Source: an uncultured Desulfovibrio sp. (GTDB lineage Bacteria; Desulfobacterota; Desulfovibrionia; Desulfovibrionales; Desulfovibrionaceae). From it: DNA of 64,000 nt. The notes under the pieces were generated by a model, which made no database searches, had not been told where the DNA came from, and was given only the letters and a program-made list of their open reading frames with translations. The position numbers and the translations under genes are program-made. Location of the stretch: the NCBI RefSeq assembly GCF_902477725.1, contig NZ_CABSIF010000001.1, positions 1 through 64,000 on the forward strand, written 5' to 3'. Below are positions 26,942-36,372 of the stretch, piece after piece. How positions within the stretch are numbered: the stretch's first letter is position 1; each line of letters opens with the position of its first letter.

Positions 26942-29491
26942 ATGGTTGCCAAGAACACCGCTGAAACCGATGACCAGATCATCGATCTCACAGAACTGAT
27001 CGAAAAAGGCGAAGTTCCGGCAAACGATCCGTCCGAGCAGCCCCAGGCCGCTGCCGCCCCCGAGGTGGAAGCGGATCAGGAGGCGCTGAACGAGCACCTG
27101 CGCGGCCTCAACGATGGTTCAAGTGCTGCGGATGCAGAAATTGACGACCTGCTCGCCCAGATGGATATCAAGGACGAAGGCCAGGACGCCCCCAATGACG
27201 TGGCGCTGGACTTCTCCGCTCCGTCCACGCTGACCGATCATCCCATTGACCCCAATGAACAGTTGCACATGCCGGGCATGGGCGATGTGGACAGTCTGCT
27301 CAATTCCCTTGATATCCCCCCGCAGCCGTCAGAAAGGGAAACGGAAATTGCCGCACCTGCCAGCGCTAACCAGGCCGTAAGCCCGGCAACAAATCCTGCC
27401 GCCGATGATGCCGTGGACGCCCTGCTGAACGATTTTCACGCTGCTGCGCCTGCGCCTCAAGCGCCTGCTGAACCGCAAAACAGTATTCCTGATCTGGACG
27501 AACTGCTGGCATCTGTGAGTGCCGCCCCGGCCACTGGAAACACAAGCGATATTGACGACCTGCTCAACGCTGGCAACCTCGCAGCTCCAAAGGCCGAACC
27601 TGCGACAGCAGCACCTTCCGTTGCGCCCGCTGCGCAAAGCCCAGCCTTTTCCAACGATGATCTCGACAACCTGCTGGCTGCTGCGGCCAATGGGCTGGAT
27701 GTGGCCCCGAGCCCTGCGCAGACCGCCGCTCCGGCCCCCCATGCTGCGGCTCCGGCTCCGACACCTGCGGCAACACCAGCACCCGCTGCCAGCCCAGACA
27801 TGGGCGTGGATATAGACAGCTTGCTGGCTGCCGCCGCTAATGATTTGCAGGGCAAGCTTGACGCTGCCCAGCCAGAAGCGGCTCCCGCGCCGCAACCTGC
27901 TCCCGCTCCTGCGGCAGCTCCAGCGGCTGCCCCTGCGGCAAGCCCAGATATGACTGCCGACCTCGGCGTGGATATCGACAGTCTGCTGGCTGCCGCCGCT
28001 GACGATTTGCAGAGCAAGCTTGACGCTGCCCAGCCAGAAGCGGCTCCCGCGCCGCAACCGACTCCCGCTCCTGCGGCTGCCACTGCGGCAAGCCCTGATA
28101 TGGCTGCCGACCTCGGCGTGGATATCGACAGTCTGCTGGCTGCCGCCGCGGACGACTTGCAGAGCAAGCTTGATGCTGCCCAGCCAGAAGCGGCTCCCGC
28201 GCCTGCCTCGGAACCTCAGCCCGATCTGAATGCAGACCTCGACAGCCTGCTGGCTGCTGTGACCGGCGGTGCGGCCCCTGCCGCTGAACCGCAGGAAGAC
28301 ATTTCCGATGTTCTGCTCCACCCCGAGCTGGAACTCATGGCCGATGCCCAGCCAGAGCCTGTTGCTGGAGCATTGTCCGACTCTTTGCCCGAACTGGAAC
28401 CAGTGTTGGAGTCAGTTCAGGCCCCCCAGCCGGAACAGGCTGTGGAACTGCCCACAGATTTTGACGCGCTGTTGGCCGCCGCTGCGGACCAAGCCGCCGC
28501 AGACCATGCGGATGTGGCCCCGGCTGCTGCCCCCCCTGCGGATGCCACCCCGGCTGACATGCAGGACATTATGGCCGACGCCTCCGCTCAGGCAGAATCC
28601 GACGTATTTGAGGCTGTTGCCGCTGCTGAACCAGCGCAGGCAGATGACCTTCCTCTGCTTGAACCCGATGAAATCCTGCCGCCGGATGCCGACGTGCAGG
28701 CCGAGCCTTCCGTGGATGAACCTGCCGAAGTGGAACCTGCCAGAGCCGACCTTTTCACGGCCGAGCCTGCCGAAGTGGAAACTACCGAAGTGGAACCTGC
28801 GGCGGCGGATATGCCGGAAAGCGCCGGACAGTTCGCTTATGAACCTGCATTCAGGCCTCAGGCGGCCCCTGTTGCGGATTCGACAGATATTGCAACTGAC
28901 GGTGCAGCAGTAGCTGTGTCCGGCGCAGCCCTTGAGGCTGTCATGGAACAGGCCAAAGAGGCCTCGTCCCACGCCATTGACGCCTTTGCCCAGGCATTTG
29001 ATGCCTCCACGCGAGCGGCAGACGCTGCCGAAACAGCAAGCAAGCTTACGGAACGCGTTGAGCAGTGCGAGGCCGCGCTTCAGGAAGCCGGGGATCGCAT
29101 CATTGCGCTGGAAACCGCACTGGAAGCGCAGATTCACGCATCGCAGGAACTGGCCGCCAACAGCCTGCCCCGTCAGGAACTGGAAGACATGTTTGTCGAG
29201 GGTCATCCCCTGTACCAGAGCCTCATGGATTGCATCGCCAAGGCGGTTGCCGCAGCCCTTGCATCTGCCCCGGCCCCGCAGACCGAACATGACGATGCAC
29301 AATCGCTTGTGGAAGAGCGCCTGCAACCCGTTGTCACTGCCGCCCGTAGCGCCACGGCGCGCATAGATGCCCTTGAAACACGGCTGGATGCCCTTGAACC
29401 GCGCTTCAACGACAGGGTGGAACGGGCCGCGGCTGCTGCTGCGGCGCGTATACTGCGCGAAGAGATCGGCAGACTGCTCGAAGATCAGTAG
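26942..29491 (+). CDS. Large Ala/Pro-rich repeat protein with ten [D/E]xDxLL elements and a C-terminal coiled coil
   Basis: An 849-residue acidic protein I do not recognise, with no signal peptide or membrane segment. Residues 1-600 are low-complexity Ala/Pro/Asp/Glu sequence. They are punctuated by short predicted helices: EIDDLLAQMD, DVDSLLNSLD, AVDALLNDF, DLDELLASV, DIDDLLNAG, DLDNLLAAA, three DIDSLLAAA and DLDSLLAAV. An EPAEVEP-type repeat lies near residues 590-625. The last 190 residues form Ala-rich coiled coil ending in REEIGRLLEDQ. The ATG at 26942 has GAGGTG upstream. It may be a flexible scaffold; function unknown. Confidence 0.8.
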   Translation: MVAKNTAETDDQIIDLTELIEKGEVPANDPSEQPQAAAAPEVEADQEALNEHLRGLNDGSSAADAEIDDLLAQMDIKDEGQDAPNDVALDFSAPSTLTDHPIDPNEQLHMPGMGDVDSLLNSLDIPPQPSERETEIAAPASANQAVSPATNPAADDAVDALLNDFHAAAPAPQAPAEPQNSIPDLDELLASVSAAPATGNTSDIDDLLNAGNLAAPKAEPATAAPSVAPAAQSPAFSNDDLDNLLAAAANGLDVAPSPAQTAAPAPHAAAPAPTPAATPAPAASPDMGVDIDSLLAAAANDLQGKLDAAQPEAAPAPQPAPAPAAAPAAAPAASPDMTADLGVDIDSLLAAAADDLQSKLDAAQPEAAPAPQPTPAPAAATAASPDMAADLGVDIDSLLAAAADDLQSKLDAAQPEAAPAPASEPQPDLNADLDSLLAAVTGGAAPAAEPQEDISDVLLHPELELMADAQPEPVAGALSDSLPELEPVLESVQAPQPEQAVELPTDFDALLAAAADQAAADHADVAPAAAPPADATPADMQDIMADASAQAESDVFEAVAAAEPAQADDLPLLEPDEILPPDADVQAEPSVDEPAEVEPARADLFTAEPAEVETTEVEPAAADMPESAGQFAYEPAFRPQAAPVADSTDIATDGAAVAVSGAALEAVMEQAKEASSHAIDAFAQAFDASTRAADAAETASKLTERVEQCEAALQEAGDRIIALETALEAQIHASQELAANSLPRQELEDMFVEGHPLYQSLMDCIAKAVAAALASAPAPQTEHDDAQSLVEERLQPVVTAARSATARIDALETRLDALEPRFNDRVERAAAAAAARILREEIGRLLEDQ
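27803..28203 (+). repeat. Three long in-frame tandem repeats inside the Ala/Pro-rich gene
   Basis: Nearly identical units start at 27803, 27965 and 28115 (periods of 162 and 150 bp). Each encodes GVDIDSLLAAA, a short DLQxKLDAAQPEAAPAP stretch and a Pro/Ala linker of variable length. The DNA identity is high, which indicates recent duplication. Confidence 0.9.
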
Positions 29492-29949
29492 GGAACTTTT
29501 TGCCTTATGCAGCGACCCGCATTCAGGCTGCAAGCAGCCGCCCGAACCACTTCGGGTTGTTGGCGCTGATTGGCAGCATAACTGCCCGTCTGCACTGCGC
29601 GATTTTTGGAGAAATCCCCTTGGCAACATGCCTGCAAGCCGGACCAGCTTCACCCCTTGCCTGAGGCCCGGCTCCAATCGCTGCTTCGCTGGCAACAGGA
29701 ATTTCAAGGTAAAAGGCTCCAGGCGCACAGACATGCCGGCCTTGCCAATGGCAGGCGGAACGCATATGCTGTTGCGCGGTTTCGCGGGCGCTGCCCCGCG
29801 ATTCTCAATCAATAAAACAAAGGGGCGGGGGCTGTTGCTTCCGTTTCTTAACCCGTCCAGGCAATACCCGCTGTGGGTCACGGCCGTTCCCCAAAGGGGC
29901 GGGTTTTTCATATTTGCCGCGCCCGTCAGGGCCGGAAGCTGAGGCCCAC
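29492..29949. other. Intergenic region upstream of the menaquinone genes
   Basis: No supported gene. The open frames at 29367-29942 (plus) and 29523-29765 (minus) look like chance. A GC-rich hairpin-like stretch near 29866-29910 ends in GCGGGTTTTT and could be a weak terminator. Confidence 0.5.
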
Positions 29950-30120
29950 ATGGATAAGGATCGCAAGGAAGCCCTTCAGGTTGCCAAGGAACTGACCGCC
30001 AAATTCATAGAAACGCGCACGGTTTCCCCCAGCAATTTTGCTGAGGTATTTCCTTCGGTCTATCGTGTTGTCTGCGCCGCTATCGGTGTGGACACCGACC
30101 AGGACAAGGCCGGGAAATAA
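29950..30120 (+). CDS. Small hypothetical protein upstream of ubiE/menG
   Basis: A 56-residue soluble protein (starts MDKDRKEALQVAKELTAKFI) with an amphipathic helix and the pattern SPSNFAEVFPSVYRVV. It resembles small proteins that bacteria encode with other metabolic genes, but I cannot name its family. GAGG precedes the ATG at 29950. It ends 1 nt before ubiE starts, so the two are probably translated together. Confidence 0.72.
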   Translation: MDKDRKEALQVAKELTAKFIETRTVSPSNFAEVFPSVYRVVCAAIGVDTDQDKAGK

Positions 30121-30121
30121 C

Positions 30122-30862
30122 GTGGAATCTCCCCGCAACACCGCTACGGAAACTGTTGTCAAACCTGCCCACGATGCGGCTGTGGCAGGCATGTTTGGCC
30201 GTATTGTGCCTTTTTATGACCTGCTGAACCGCGTGCTCAGCCTCGGGCTTGATCAGTACTGGCGCAAGGTGCTGGCGCAAAACGTGCGCCTGGGCGATAC
30301 CGGGCGCGTACTGGATCTGGCGGCTGGCACGCTGGATGTTTCCCTTGCCATTCGCCGCCGCCACCCCTCGGCCATTGTTCCGGCCATGGATTTTTGCCCG
30401 CCCATGTTGGTGCGCGGCAGCCGCAAGCTCAAGGACGCCAACGCCCGCAGCATTCTGCCTGTTGCCGCAGACGCCAAGCGCCTGCCCCTGCCCGATGCTT
30501 CTGTTGACTGCATCACCATTGCCTTTGGCATCCGCAATATTCTGCCCCGCGAGGCGGCTTTTGCCGAAATGCTGCGCGTTCTGCGCCCCGGCGGCAGGGC
30601 CTGCATTCTTGAATTCGGTTCCGGACAGGAGCGCATCTGGGGTGGCCTGTACAACGTGTATCTCAACCACCTGCTGCCCAGGGTTGGCAAAGTATTTTCA
30701 AAAGATCCAGGCGCGTACGAGTACCTTGCCGATACCATCCGCAAGTTCCCCTCGGCCCTCAGCCTTGAAAAAGAAATGCGCGCCGCGGGCTTTGAACGTG
30801 CCTGGCACGAAAAGCTCACTTCCGGCATTGTCTGCCTGCATGTGGGTGAAAAAGCGCGCTAG
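30122..30862 (+). CDS. ubiE: Demethylmenaquinone methyltransferase (UbiE/MenG)
   Basis: SAM-dependent C-methyltransferase for the last step of menaquinone synthesis. The 246-residue protein has the family sequence MFGRIVPFYDLLNRVLSLGLDQYWR, motif I VLDLAAGTLDVSLA, then AFGIRNI and LRPGGRACILEF. The start is GTG at 30122, directly after the small upstream gene. mqnB and a polyprenyl synthase lie within 1.2 kb, so this region serves menaquinone. Confidence 0.95.
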   Translation: MESPRNTATETVVKPAHDAAVAGMFGRIVPFYDLLNRVLSLGLDQYWRKVLAQNVRLGDTGRVLDLAAGTLDVSLAIRRRHPSAIVPAMDFCPPMLVRGSRKLKDANARSILPVAADAKRLPLPDASVDCITIAFGIRNILPREAAFAEMLRVLRPGGRACILEFGSGQERIWGGLYNVYLNHLLPRVGKVFSKDPGAYEYLADTIRKFPSALSLEKEMRAAGFERAWHEKLTSGIVCLHVGEKAR

Positions 30863-30970
30863 ATCAGATTGGCGCGAAAAAATATGCGGTTTTCACGACG
30901 CATTGCACACGGCGGCATCTGAAGGCTCGCCGGGCGGCAAGCCAGACACGCTGGTGCGGATAATCAGGCC

Positions 30971-31168
30971 TTAGTGCGAGGCCAGTGCCACCAGACCAAG
31001 CCCTACGGCCAGGGCGATCAGCCCAAGGACGCGGAGGCGGCTTTCCGGCTGGGGCAGCAATTGCAGCAGGGCGCGCCGCATGCCGCCGGGAAAGAGTGTC
31101 CAGCAAAGGCCCTCAATAACGATGGCCAGACCAAGAGCGCGGAGAAAAAGGGCATAATCGAGTTTCAT
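30971..31168 (-). CDS. DUF2065 small membrane protein
   Basis: A 65-residue protein with two hydrophobic helices separated by a short loop. The N-terminal half (LGLAIVIEGLCWTLFPGGMRRAL) and the C-terminal VLGLIALAVGLGLVAL match the pattern of the uncharacterised DUF2065 family. The ATG at 31168 was chosen because the upstream open frame lacks sense; the RBS is weak. It lies between ubiE and mqnB on the opposite strand. Confidence 0.8.
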   Translation of the reverse strand: MKLDYALFLRALGLAIVIEGLCWTLFPGGMRRALLQLLPQPESRLRVLGLIALAVGLGLVALASH

Positions 31169-31328
31169 GGTTTTCTGGTGACGGAAAACCCGCCTTTTGT
31201 AAAGGAACGAATCATGGCTGCTCACACGGCGCTGCAAAACGGCACAGACATGACCTGCGGGAAAAATCCCGCAGGCGAGTTCTGTCCAGCCCTGCGCCCG
31301 GCAAGCAGCAGCCAAGGGCAGTGATCCT

Positions 31329-32090
31329 GTGAGCCTGCTGCTTTGCGCCGCCACCGGCCCGGAACTGGCGGGTCTTGTGCCCGGATTTTCTCCGGCGGGG
31401 CTTGCCGCCACAGCTGGGGAAACAGCTGAAAGCCCGGCAAAATCCTGGCCAGAAATGCACCTCTGGCCCGTGCGCCTCAAGCATGGCGCTGCGCTGTGCT
31501 GCATTACCGGGGTCGGCCCCATTAACGCTGCTCTGGCCATGGGCATGGCCTTTTGCCGTGCTAAAGCCGAGGGTACGCCCATAACGGCTGTGCTCAACGC
31601 GGGTCTTGCCGGGGCCTTTGATCTGGCAGAGCGCCCACTTTTGGGGCTGTGCATGGTGAGCGAAGAAATCTGGCCGGAATACGGCCTGCACGATGGGCGC
31701 TCCGTCACCGCCGAGGCTTTTGGCTTTCCGCAGTGGCAACCAGAGACCGGGGCTGCGGTGCGCAACCGGCTGTCCCTGGCAGGGCCTGAAGCGCTGGAGC
31801 GCTTTGGCGCACGTCAGCAACGGCATGTTTTTTTGCCCTGCACATCACTCACCGTGGCCGGGGTCAGCGCAAGTTTTGCCAGAGCGGCAGACCTGCGCGC
31901 CCGCTACCGGGCTGATCTGGAAAATATGGAAGGCTTTGCCGTAGCGTATGCCTGCGCCCGCGAGGGCATCCCCTGTGTGGAGGCGCGCAGCGTTTCCAAC
32001 AAGGTCGGGCCGCGCGCCAATGACGAAAAGGATTTTCCCGGCGCGCTGCGCGCGCTCACGCGGGTGTTGCCCGCGCTTAACCTTATCTGA
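31329..32090 (+). CDS. mqnB: Futalosine hydrolase
   Basis: Cleaves futalosine to dehypoxanthinyl futalosine in the alternative menaquinone pathway. The 253-residue protein has the nucleoside phosphorylase fold: ITGVGPINAALAMG near residue 60, VLNAGLAGAFD, and the substrate block DLENMEGFAVAYACAREGIP. The start is GTG at 31329. It ends 7 nt before the polyprenyl synthase gene, consistent with a shared operon. This implies that the organism uses the futalosine route. Confidence 0.92.
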   Translation: MSLLLCAATGPELAGLVPGFSPAGLAATAGETAESPAKSWPEMHLWPVRLKHGAALCCITGVGPINAALAMGMAFCRAKAEGTPITAVLNAGLAGAFDLAERPLLGLCMVSEEIWPEYGLHDGRSVTAEAFGFPQWQPETGAAVRNRLSLAGPEALERFGARQQRHVFLPCTSLTVAGVSASFARAADLRARYRADLENMEGFAVAYACAREGIPCVEARSVSNKVGPRANDEKDFPGALRALTRVLPALNLI

Positions 32091-32097
32091 GTAGCAT

Positions 32098-33063
32098 ATG
32101 ATCCAACTGAAAGCACGTCTGGCCCTTGAGCTGCCCGGCATCAACCGCGCTCTGAACAAGGCAGTGGACACCCTGCCGGAACCAGTGCGGCCTGTGGCCC
32201 GGCATATTTTTGATGCGGGCGGCAAACGCCTGCGCCCCTTGCTCACCGTGCTCACGGCCCGCCTGCTGGGTCATGAGGCCAAGAGCATACAGGATCTGGC
32301 GATCACACTGGAGATGCTCCACGCCGCAACCCTGCTGCACGATGATGTGCTGGACAATGCCGTAAGCCGCCGTGGCAAGCCCGCTGCGCATACGCTGTTT
32401 GATGTTTCCAGCGTCATTCTTGCGGGCGATGCCCTGCTGGCCGGGGCCAACGCCCTGGTGGCCAAATATGGCGACACGCGGCTGACCCGCTGTTTCTCGG
32501 AGGCCACCAGCCGCACGGCGGCGGGAGAAATCCTTGAAATTGCGGCCCAGCGCCGCGTGGATTCGACCAGCGCCGACTATGAAGACATGGTGCGCGGCAA
32601 AACGGCCTGGCTTATCCGCGCTGCCTGTGAAATGGGCGCGCTTGCCGCCGGGGCCGATGATGCCGCAGTGGCTGCTGCCGCCGCCTATGGCGAAAACCTT
32701 GGCATGGCCTTTCAGATGGTGGACGATGCCCTTGACTTCGCGCCAGAAAGCGTGACCGGCAAGCCCACTGGCGGCGATGTGCGCGAGGGCAAGCTCACGC
32801 CGCCCCTGCGCCTCCACCGCGACAGCCTGAGCACCGCAGAACGCAGCGCCTTTGACGCCGCCTTTTGCGCAGGGCTGATGACGGAAGCCGATGCCGCCAG
32901 CATTGCCGAGAGCATCCGGCAGGCCGGGCATGACGATGCCGTGCGCCGTCAGGCCGATGAATTTCTTGACGCGGCCAGGCAGGCATTAGAAACTCTGCCT
33001 GACAGACCAGAGCGCGAGCTTATGCGCCAGATGGCCGACTACGTACGCGACAGAAAAAAGTAA
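32098..33063 (+). CDS. Polyprenyl diphosphate synthase (trans-isoprenyl family)
   Basis: Makes the isoprenoid side chain, probably for menaquinone given its neighbours. The 321-residue protein has GGKRLRPLL, the first Asp-rich motif LLHDDVLDNA, QRRVDSTSADYEDMVRGKTAWLI, and the second motif FQMVDDALDF. Chain length (hepta-, octaprenyl or similar) cannot be read with confidence. purL follows 27 nt later, but may have its own promoter. Confidence 0.92.
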   Translation: MIQLKARLALELPGINRALNKAVDTLPEPVRPVARHIFDAGGKRLRPLLTVLTARLLGHEAKSIQDLAITLEMLHAATLLHDDVLDNAVSRRGKPAAHTLFDVSSVILAGDALLAGANALVAKYGDTRLTRCFSEATSRTAAGEILEIAAQRRVDSTSADYEDMVRGKTAWLIRAACEMGALAAGADDAAVAAAAAYGENLGMAFQMVDDALDFAPESVTGKPTGGDVREGKLTPPLRLHRDSLSTAERSAFDAAFCAGLMTEADAASIAESIRQAGHDDAVRRQADEFLDAARQALETLPDRPERELMRQMADYVRDRKK

Positions 33064-33090
33064 GCAGCCAAACCAAGAGGAATGCAAACC

Positions 33091-36090
33091 ATGCTCTATA
33101 GGGTGGAAACCGGCCCCCGCGCCGGACTTGACGATACCCAGGGCCGCAAGACGGCCCAGCACCTGCGCAAGGCGCTGAACATTTCTGTTTCTGGCGTTCG
33201 CCAGATCAAGGTCTTTACGGCTGACGGGCTTGATGCCGCGCAGGTGGCCCGTCTTCTGGACGAAAGCATCTGGCACGACCCCATACTTCAAGAAGCCTCC
33301 CTTGAGCCGCTGCCCCTGCTGGACCCTGCGGCAGACTGGTTTGTGGAAGTGGGCTACCGCCCCGGCGTGACGGATAACGAGGCCCGCACCGCGCGCGACA
33401 CCGCCGCCATGGTGCTGGACATCCCGCGCGACAGCCTGCGCGTGTATACCGCCGTGCAGTACCGCATCAGCAGCGACAAGGCCGCGCCCCTCACCCGCGA
33501 ACAGGTGGACATGCTGGCCCGCGACCTTTTGTGCAACACGCTCATCCAGCGCTACCGCATCAAGAGCCGTCAGGAATGGGACGCCCAGCCCGGCTTTGAA
33601 GCTCAGGCCGCCAGGGTTACGGGCGAGATCAACGAAACCGTCGACACCATTGCCCTTTCAGCCATGGATGACGAAGCCCTGACCAAGGCCAGCCGCGAAA
33701 ATACCTGGGCGCTCAACCTCAAGGAAATGCACAGCATCCGCGTGCAGTTCACCGCACAGGAAGAAGCCGACCGCCGCAAGGCCCTTGGCCTGCCCGCCGA
33801 CCCCACGGATGTGGAAATGGAAGTGCTGGCCCAGACGTGGTCCGAGCACTGCAAGCACAAGATTTTTGCCTCGCGCATCAATTATACCGATGCCGCCACG
33901 GGCCTCAGCGAAGTGGTGGACAACCTCTACAAGACCTGCATCCGCGACGCCACGGCCATGCTGCGCGAGCGCATGGGCGAAGACGACTACTGCAAGTCCG
34001 TTTTCAAGGACAACGCGGGCGTTATCGCCTTTATCAACGGCTACGACGCCTGCATCAAGGTTGAAACCCACAACAGCCCCTCGGCGCTCGACCCGTACGG
34101 CGGCGCGCTCACCGGTATTGTGGGCGTGAACCGCGACCCCATGGGCACAGGCATGGGCGCGGAACTGGTGTGCAATACAGACGTGTTCTGTTTTGCCTCG
34201 CCCTTCCACGATAAAAGCCTGCCCCCGCGCCTGCTGCACCCCCGCCGCGTGCTGGAAGGCGTGCGCGAAGGCGTGGAGCACGGCGGCAACAAGTCGGGCA
34301 TTCCCACGGTCAACGGATCGCTGGTCTTTGACGAGCGCTATCTTGGCAAGCCGCTGGTGTACTGCGGCACCGTGGGCATCATCCCCGCAGAGCTGCATGG
34401 CCGCCCCGGCTGGTTCAAGCAGGCCGAGGAAGGCGACTACATTGTTATGACCGGTGGCCGCATCGGCAAGGACGGCATCCACGGCGCAACCTTCTCTTCT
34501 GAAGAGCTGCACGAAGGCTCGCCCGCCACAGCGGTGCAGATCGGCGACCCCATCACCCAGCGCAAGATGTATGACTTCATCATGCGCGCCCGCGATTTGG
34601 GCCTGTACCACGCCATCACCGACAACGGCGCTGGCGGCCTTTCCTCCTCCGTGGGTGAAATGGCTGAAGACACGGGCGGCTGCGTGCTGGATATCGCCAA
34701 GGCCCCGCTGAAATACGATGGCCTGCGCCCCTGGGAGATTCTGCTTTCTGAAGCGCAGGAGCGCATGACCCTGGCCGTTTCGCCGGAAAAGCTCGACGAA
34801 TTCATGGCCCTCGCCGCACGCATGGATGTGGAAGCCACGGCCCTTGGCCGCTTCACCACCTCCGGCTTCTTTGAAGTGCGCTACCACGACCGCATCATTG
34901 CCTCCATGCCCATGGAGTTCATGCACGACGGAGTGCCGCAGCTTGAACTTGAAGCTGAATGGAAGGCCCCGGAAATCACGGATGTCACTGTAGACGTGGC
35001 CGAAGTTGAGCAGACTGCCTTTTTGCAACGCATGCTCGGCACGCTCAATATCTGCTCAAAGGAATACATCATCCGCCAGTATGATCACGAAGTGCGCGGC
35101 GGCAGCGTGGTGAAGCCCCTTGTGGGCGTCAAGCGCGATGGCCCGGCAGACGCGGGCGTTATCCGCCCCCTGCTGGAATCGGACGCGGGCCTTGTGATCT
35201 CCCACGGCATCTGCCCCAAATTCAGCGATTACGACACCTACTGGATGATGGCCAACGCCATGGACGAAGCTATCCGTAATGCCGTTGCAGTGGGTGCAGA
35301 CCCTGACGCCCTGGCGGGTGTGGACAACTTCTGCTGGTGCGACCCGGTGGTCAGCCCCTCCAACCCCGATGGACGCTACAAGCTGGCTCAGCTTGTGCGC
35401 GCCTGCCGCGCCCTGCGCCAGTTCTCGCTGGCCTACGGCGTGCCGTGCATCTCGGGCAAGGACTCCATGAAGAACGACTACACCGGCGGCGGCGAGCGCA
35501 TTTCCATTCCGCCCACGGTGCTGTTCTCCATCCTTGGCGTCATCCGCAACGTCACGGCTGCCCAGACCTCCGACTTCAAGCAGCCCGGCGATGCCATCTA
35601 CATGCTCGGCGGTACCTGGCGCGAAATGGCAGGCAGCGAAGCCGCTACGGAGCTGGGCCTCAAGGGTGGCCGCGTTCCCCATGTGGACGCCTCCAACGCC
35701 ATGTTGCGCTACCGCGCTGTCAACGCCCTCATGGGCCAGCGCGCCATTTCCGCCTGCCACGACTGTTCTGACGGCGGTCTTGCCGTGGCTATTGCAGAAA
35801 TGTGCATCGGCGGCCGCCTGGGTGCAGAAATCAACCTTGATGCCGTGCCCGCCCTTGAAACAATGAACGTGACCGAACTGCTCTACAGCGAAAGCGCCAG
35901 CCGCCTGGTTGTGAGCGTCAAGCCCGATCTGGCCATGATTCTTGATGCACTGGGAATGTGGCAGCCCTGCACCCGTATCGGTACTGTCACCGGTAACGGT
36001 CAGCTGACCATGAAATCCGGCGACAGCGTCATCGTCAACTCTTCGGTGGAAGATCTGGCCCGCGCTTTCAAACGCACGCTGGACTGGTAA
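33091..36090 (+). CDS. purL: Phosphoribosylformylglycinamidine synthase, PurS-PurL fusion without the glutaminase domain
   Basis: ATP-dependent synthetase of purine step 4 (FGAR to FGAM). The 999-residue protein has an N-terminal PurS-like portion (two repeats, residues 1-170), then the two AIR-synthase-like halves. Key blocks are QTWSEHCKHKIFASRI, VETHNSPSALDPYGGA, and SGKDSMKND in the second half. It ends at RAFKRTLDW, where E. coli-type PurL would continue into a glutaminase, so a separate PurQ is expected elsewhere. AAGAGG is 10 nt before the ATG at 33091; the ATG at 33082 is too close to it. Confidence 0.93.
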   Translation: MLYRVETGPRAGLDDTQGRKTAQHLRKALNISVSGVRQIKVFTADGLDAAQVARLLDESIWHDPILQEASLEPLPLLDPAADWFVEVGYRPGVTDNEARTARDTAAMVLDIPRDSLRVYTAVQYRISSDKAAPLTREQVDMLARDLLCNTLIQRYRIKSRQEWDAQPGFEAQAARVTGEINETVDTIALSAMDDEALTKASRENTWALNLKEMHSIRVQFTAQEEADRRKALGLPADPTDVEMEVLAQTWSEHCKHKIFASRINYTDAATGLSEVVDNLYKTCIRDATAMLRERMGEDDYCKSVFKDNAGVIAFINGYDACIKVETHNSPSALDPYGGALTGIVGVNRDPMGTGMGAELVCNTDVFCFASPFHDKSLPPRLLHPRRVLEGVREGVEHGGNKSGIPTVNGSLVFDERYLGKPLVYCGTVGIIPAELHGRPGWFKQAEEGDYIVMTGGRIGKDGIHGATFSSEELHEGSPATAVQIGDPITQRKMYDFIMRARDLGLYHAITDNGAGGLSSSVGEMAEDTGGCVLDIAKAPLKYDGLRPWEILLSEAQERMTLAVSPEKLDEFMALAARMDVEATALGRFTTSGFFEVRYHDRIIASMPMEFMHDGVPQLELEAEWKAPEITDVTVDVAEVEQTAFLQRMLGTLNICSKEYIIRQYDHEVRGGSVVKPLVGVKRDGPADAGVIRPLLESDAGLVISHGICPKFSDYDTYWMMANAMDEAIRNAVAVGADPDALAGVDNFCWCDPVVSPSNPDGRYKLAQLVRACRALRQFSLAYGVPCISGKDSMKNDYTGGGERISIPPTVLFSILGVIRNVTAAQTSDFKQPGDAIYMLGGTWREMAGSEAATELGLKGGRVPHVDASNAMLRYRAVNALMGQRAISACHDCSDGGLAVAIAEMCIGGRLGAEINLDAVPALETMNVTELLYSESASRLVVSVKPDLAMILDALGMWQPCTRIGTVTGNGQLTMKSGDSVIVNSSVEDLARAFKRTLDW

Positions 36091-36111
36091 CACCGCTGCG
36101 ACTGACTATCT

Positions 36112-36145
36112 GGGCAGGTGGCTTTGCGGCTGCCTGCCCTTTTTA
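36112..36145 (+). terminator. Terminator after purL
   Basis: GGGCAGG (36112-36118) and CCTGCCC (36133-36139) form the stem, followed by six T residues. Confidence 0.87.
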
Positions 36146-36336
36146 TTTGGTGGAATCCGGTGCTGTTCTCTGGATTTTTGCATAAATATTTCTGCCGCAC
36201 GCAGGGCTTTTTCCTCGACTCCATGCCAACTCGTCACGCCGTACGATCATGCCTATTTCATACTCCCCCACTGCCTTTTTGACATTTTCTAGACTATCTT
36301 TTTCAATAACTATTTGAATTAAAAGATTTTATCAGT

Positions 36337-36366
36337 TTGACACGGAGCATTTTTTTACTGTATAGT
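36337..36366 (+). promoter_or_regulatory. Strong sigma70-type promoter of the rlpA leader
   Basis: TTGACA at 36337-36342, an 18-nt spacer, and TATAGT at 36361-36366, preceded by an AT-rich stretch. It would begin transcription about 150 nt upstream of the rlpA start codon. Confidence 0.83.
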
Positions 36367-36372
36367 GCCTCC

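Noticed and set aside
28412..29911. 499-codon minus-strand frame over the Ala/Pro-rich repeat gene
   Set aside because: The plus-strand frame has an RBS, in-frame repeats and a coiled coil. The minus frame gives a Gly/Arg-rich mirror of the repeats.
33658..35028. 456-codon minus-strand open frame inside purL
   Set aside because: It is the antisense shadow of a GC-rich gene with clear PurL motifs; the His/Ala/Val-rich product has no recognisable domain or RBS.
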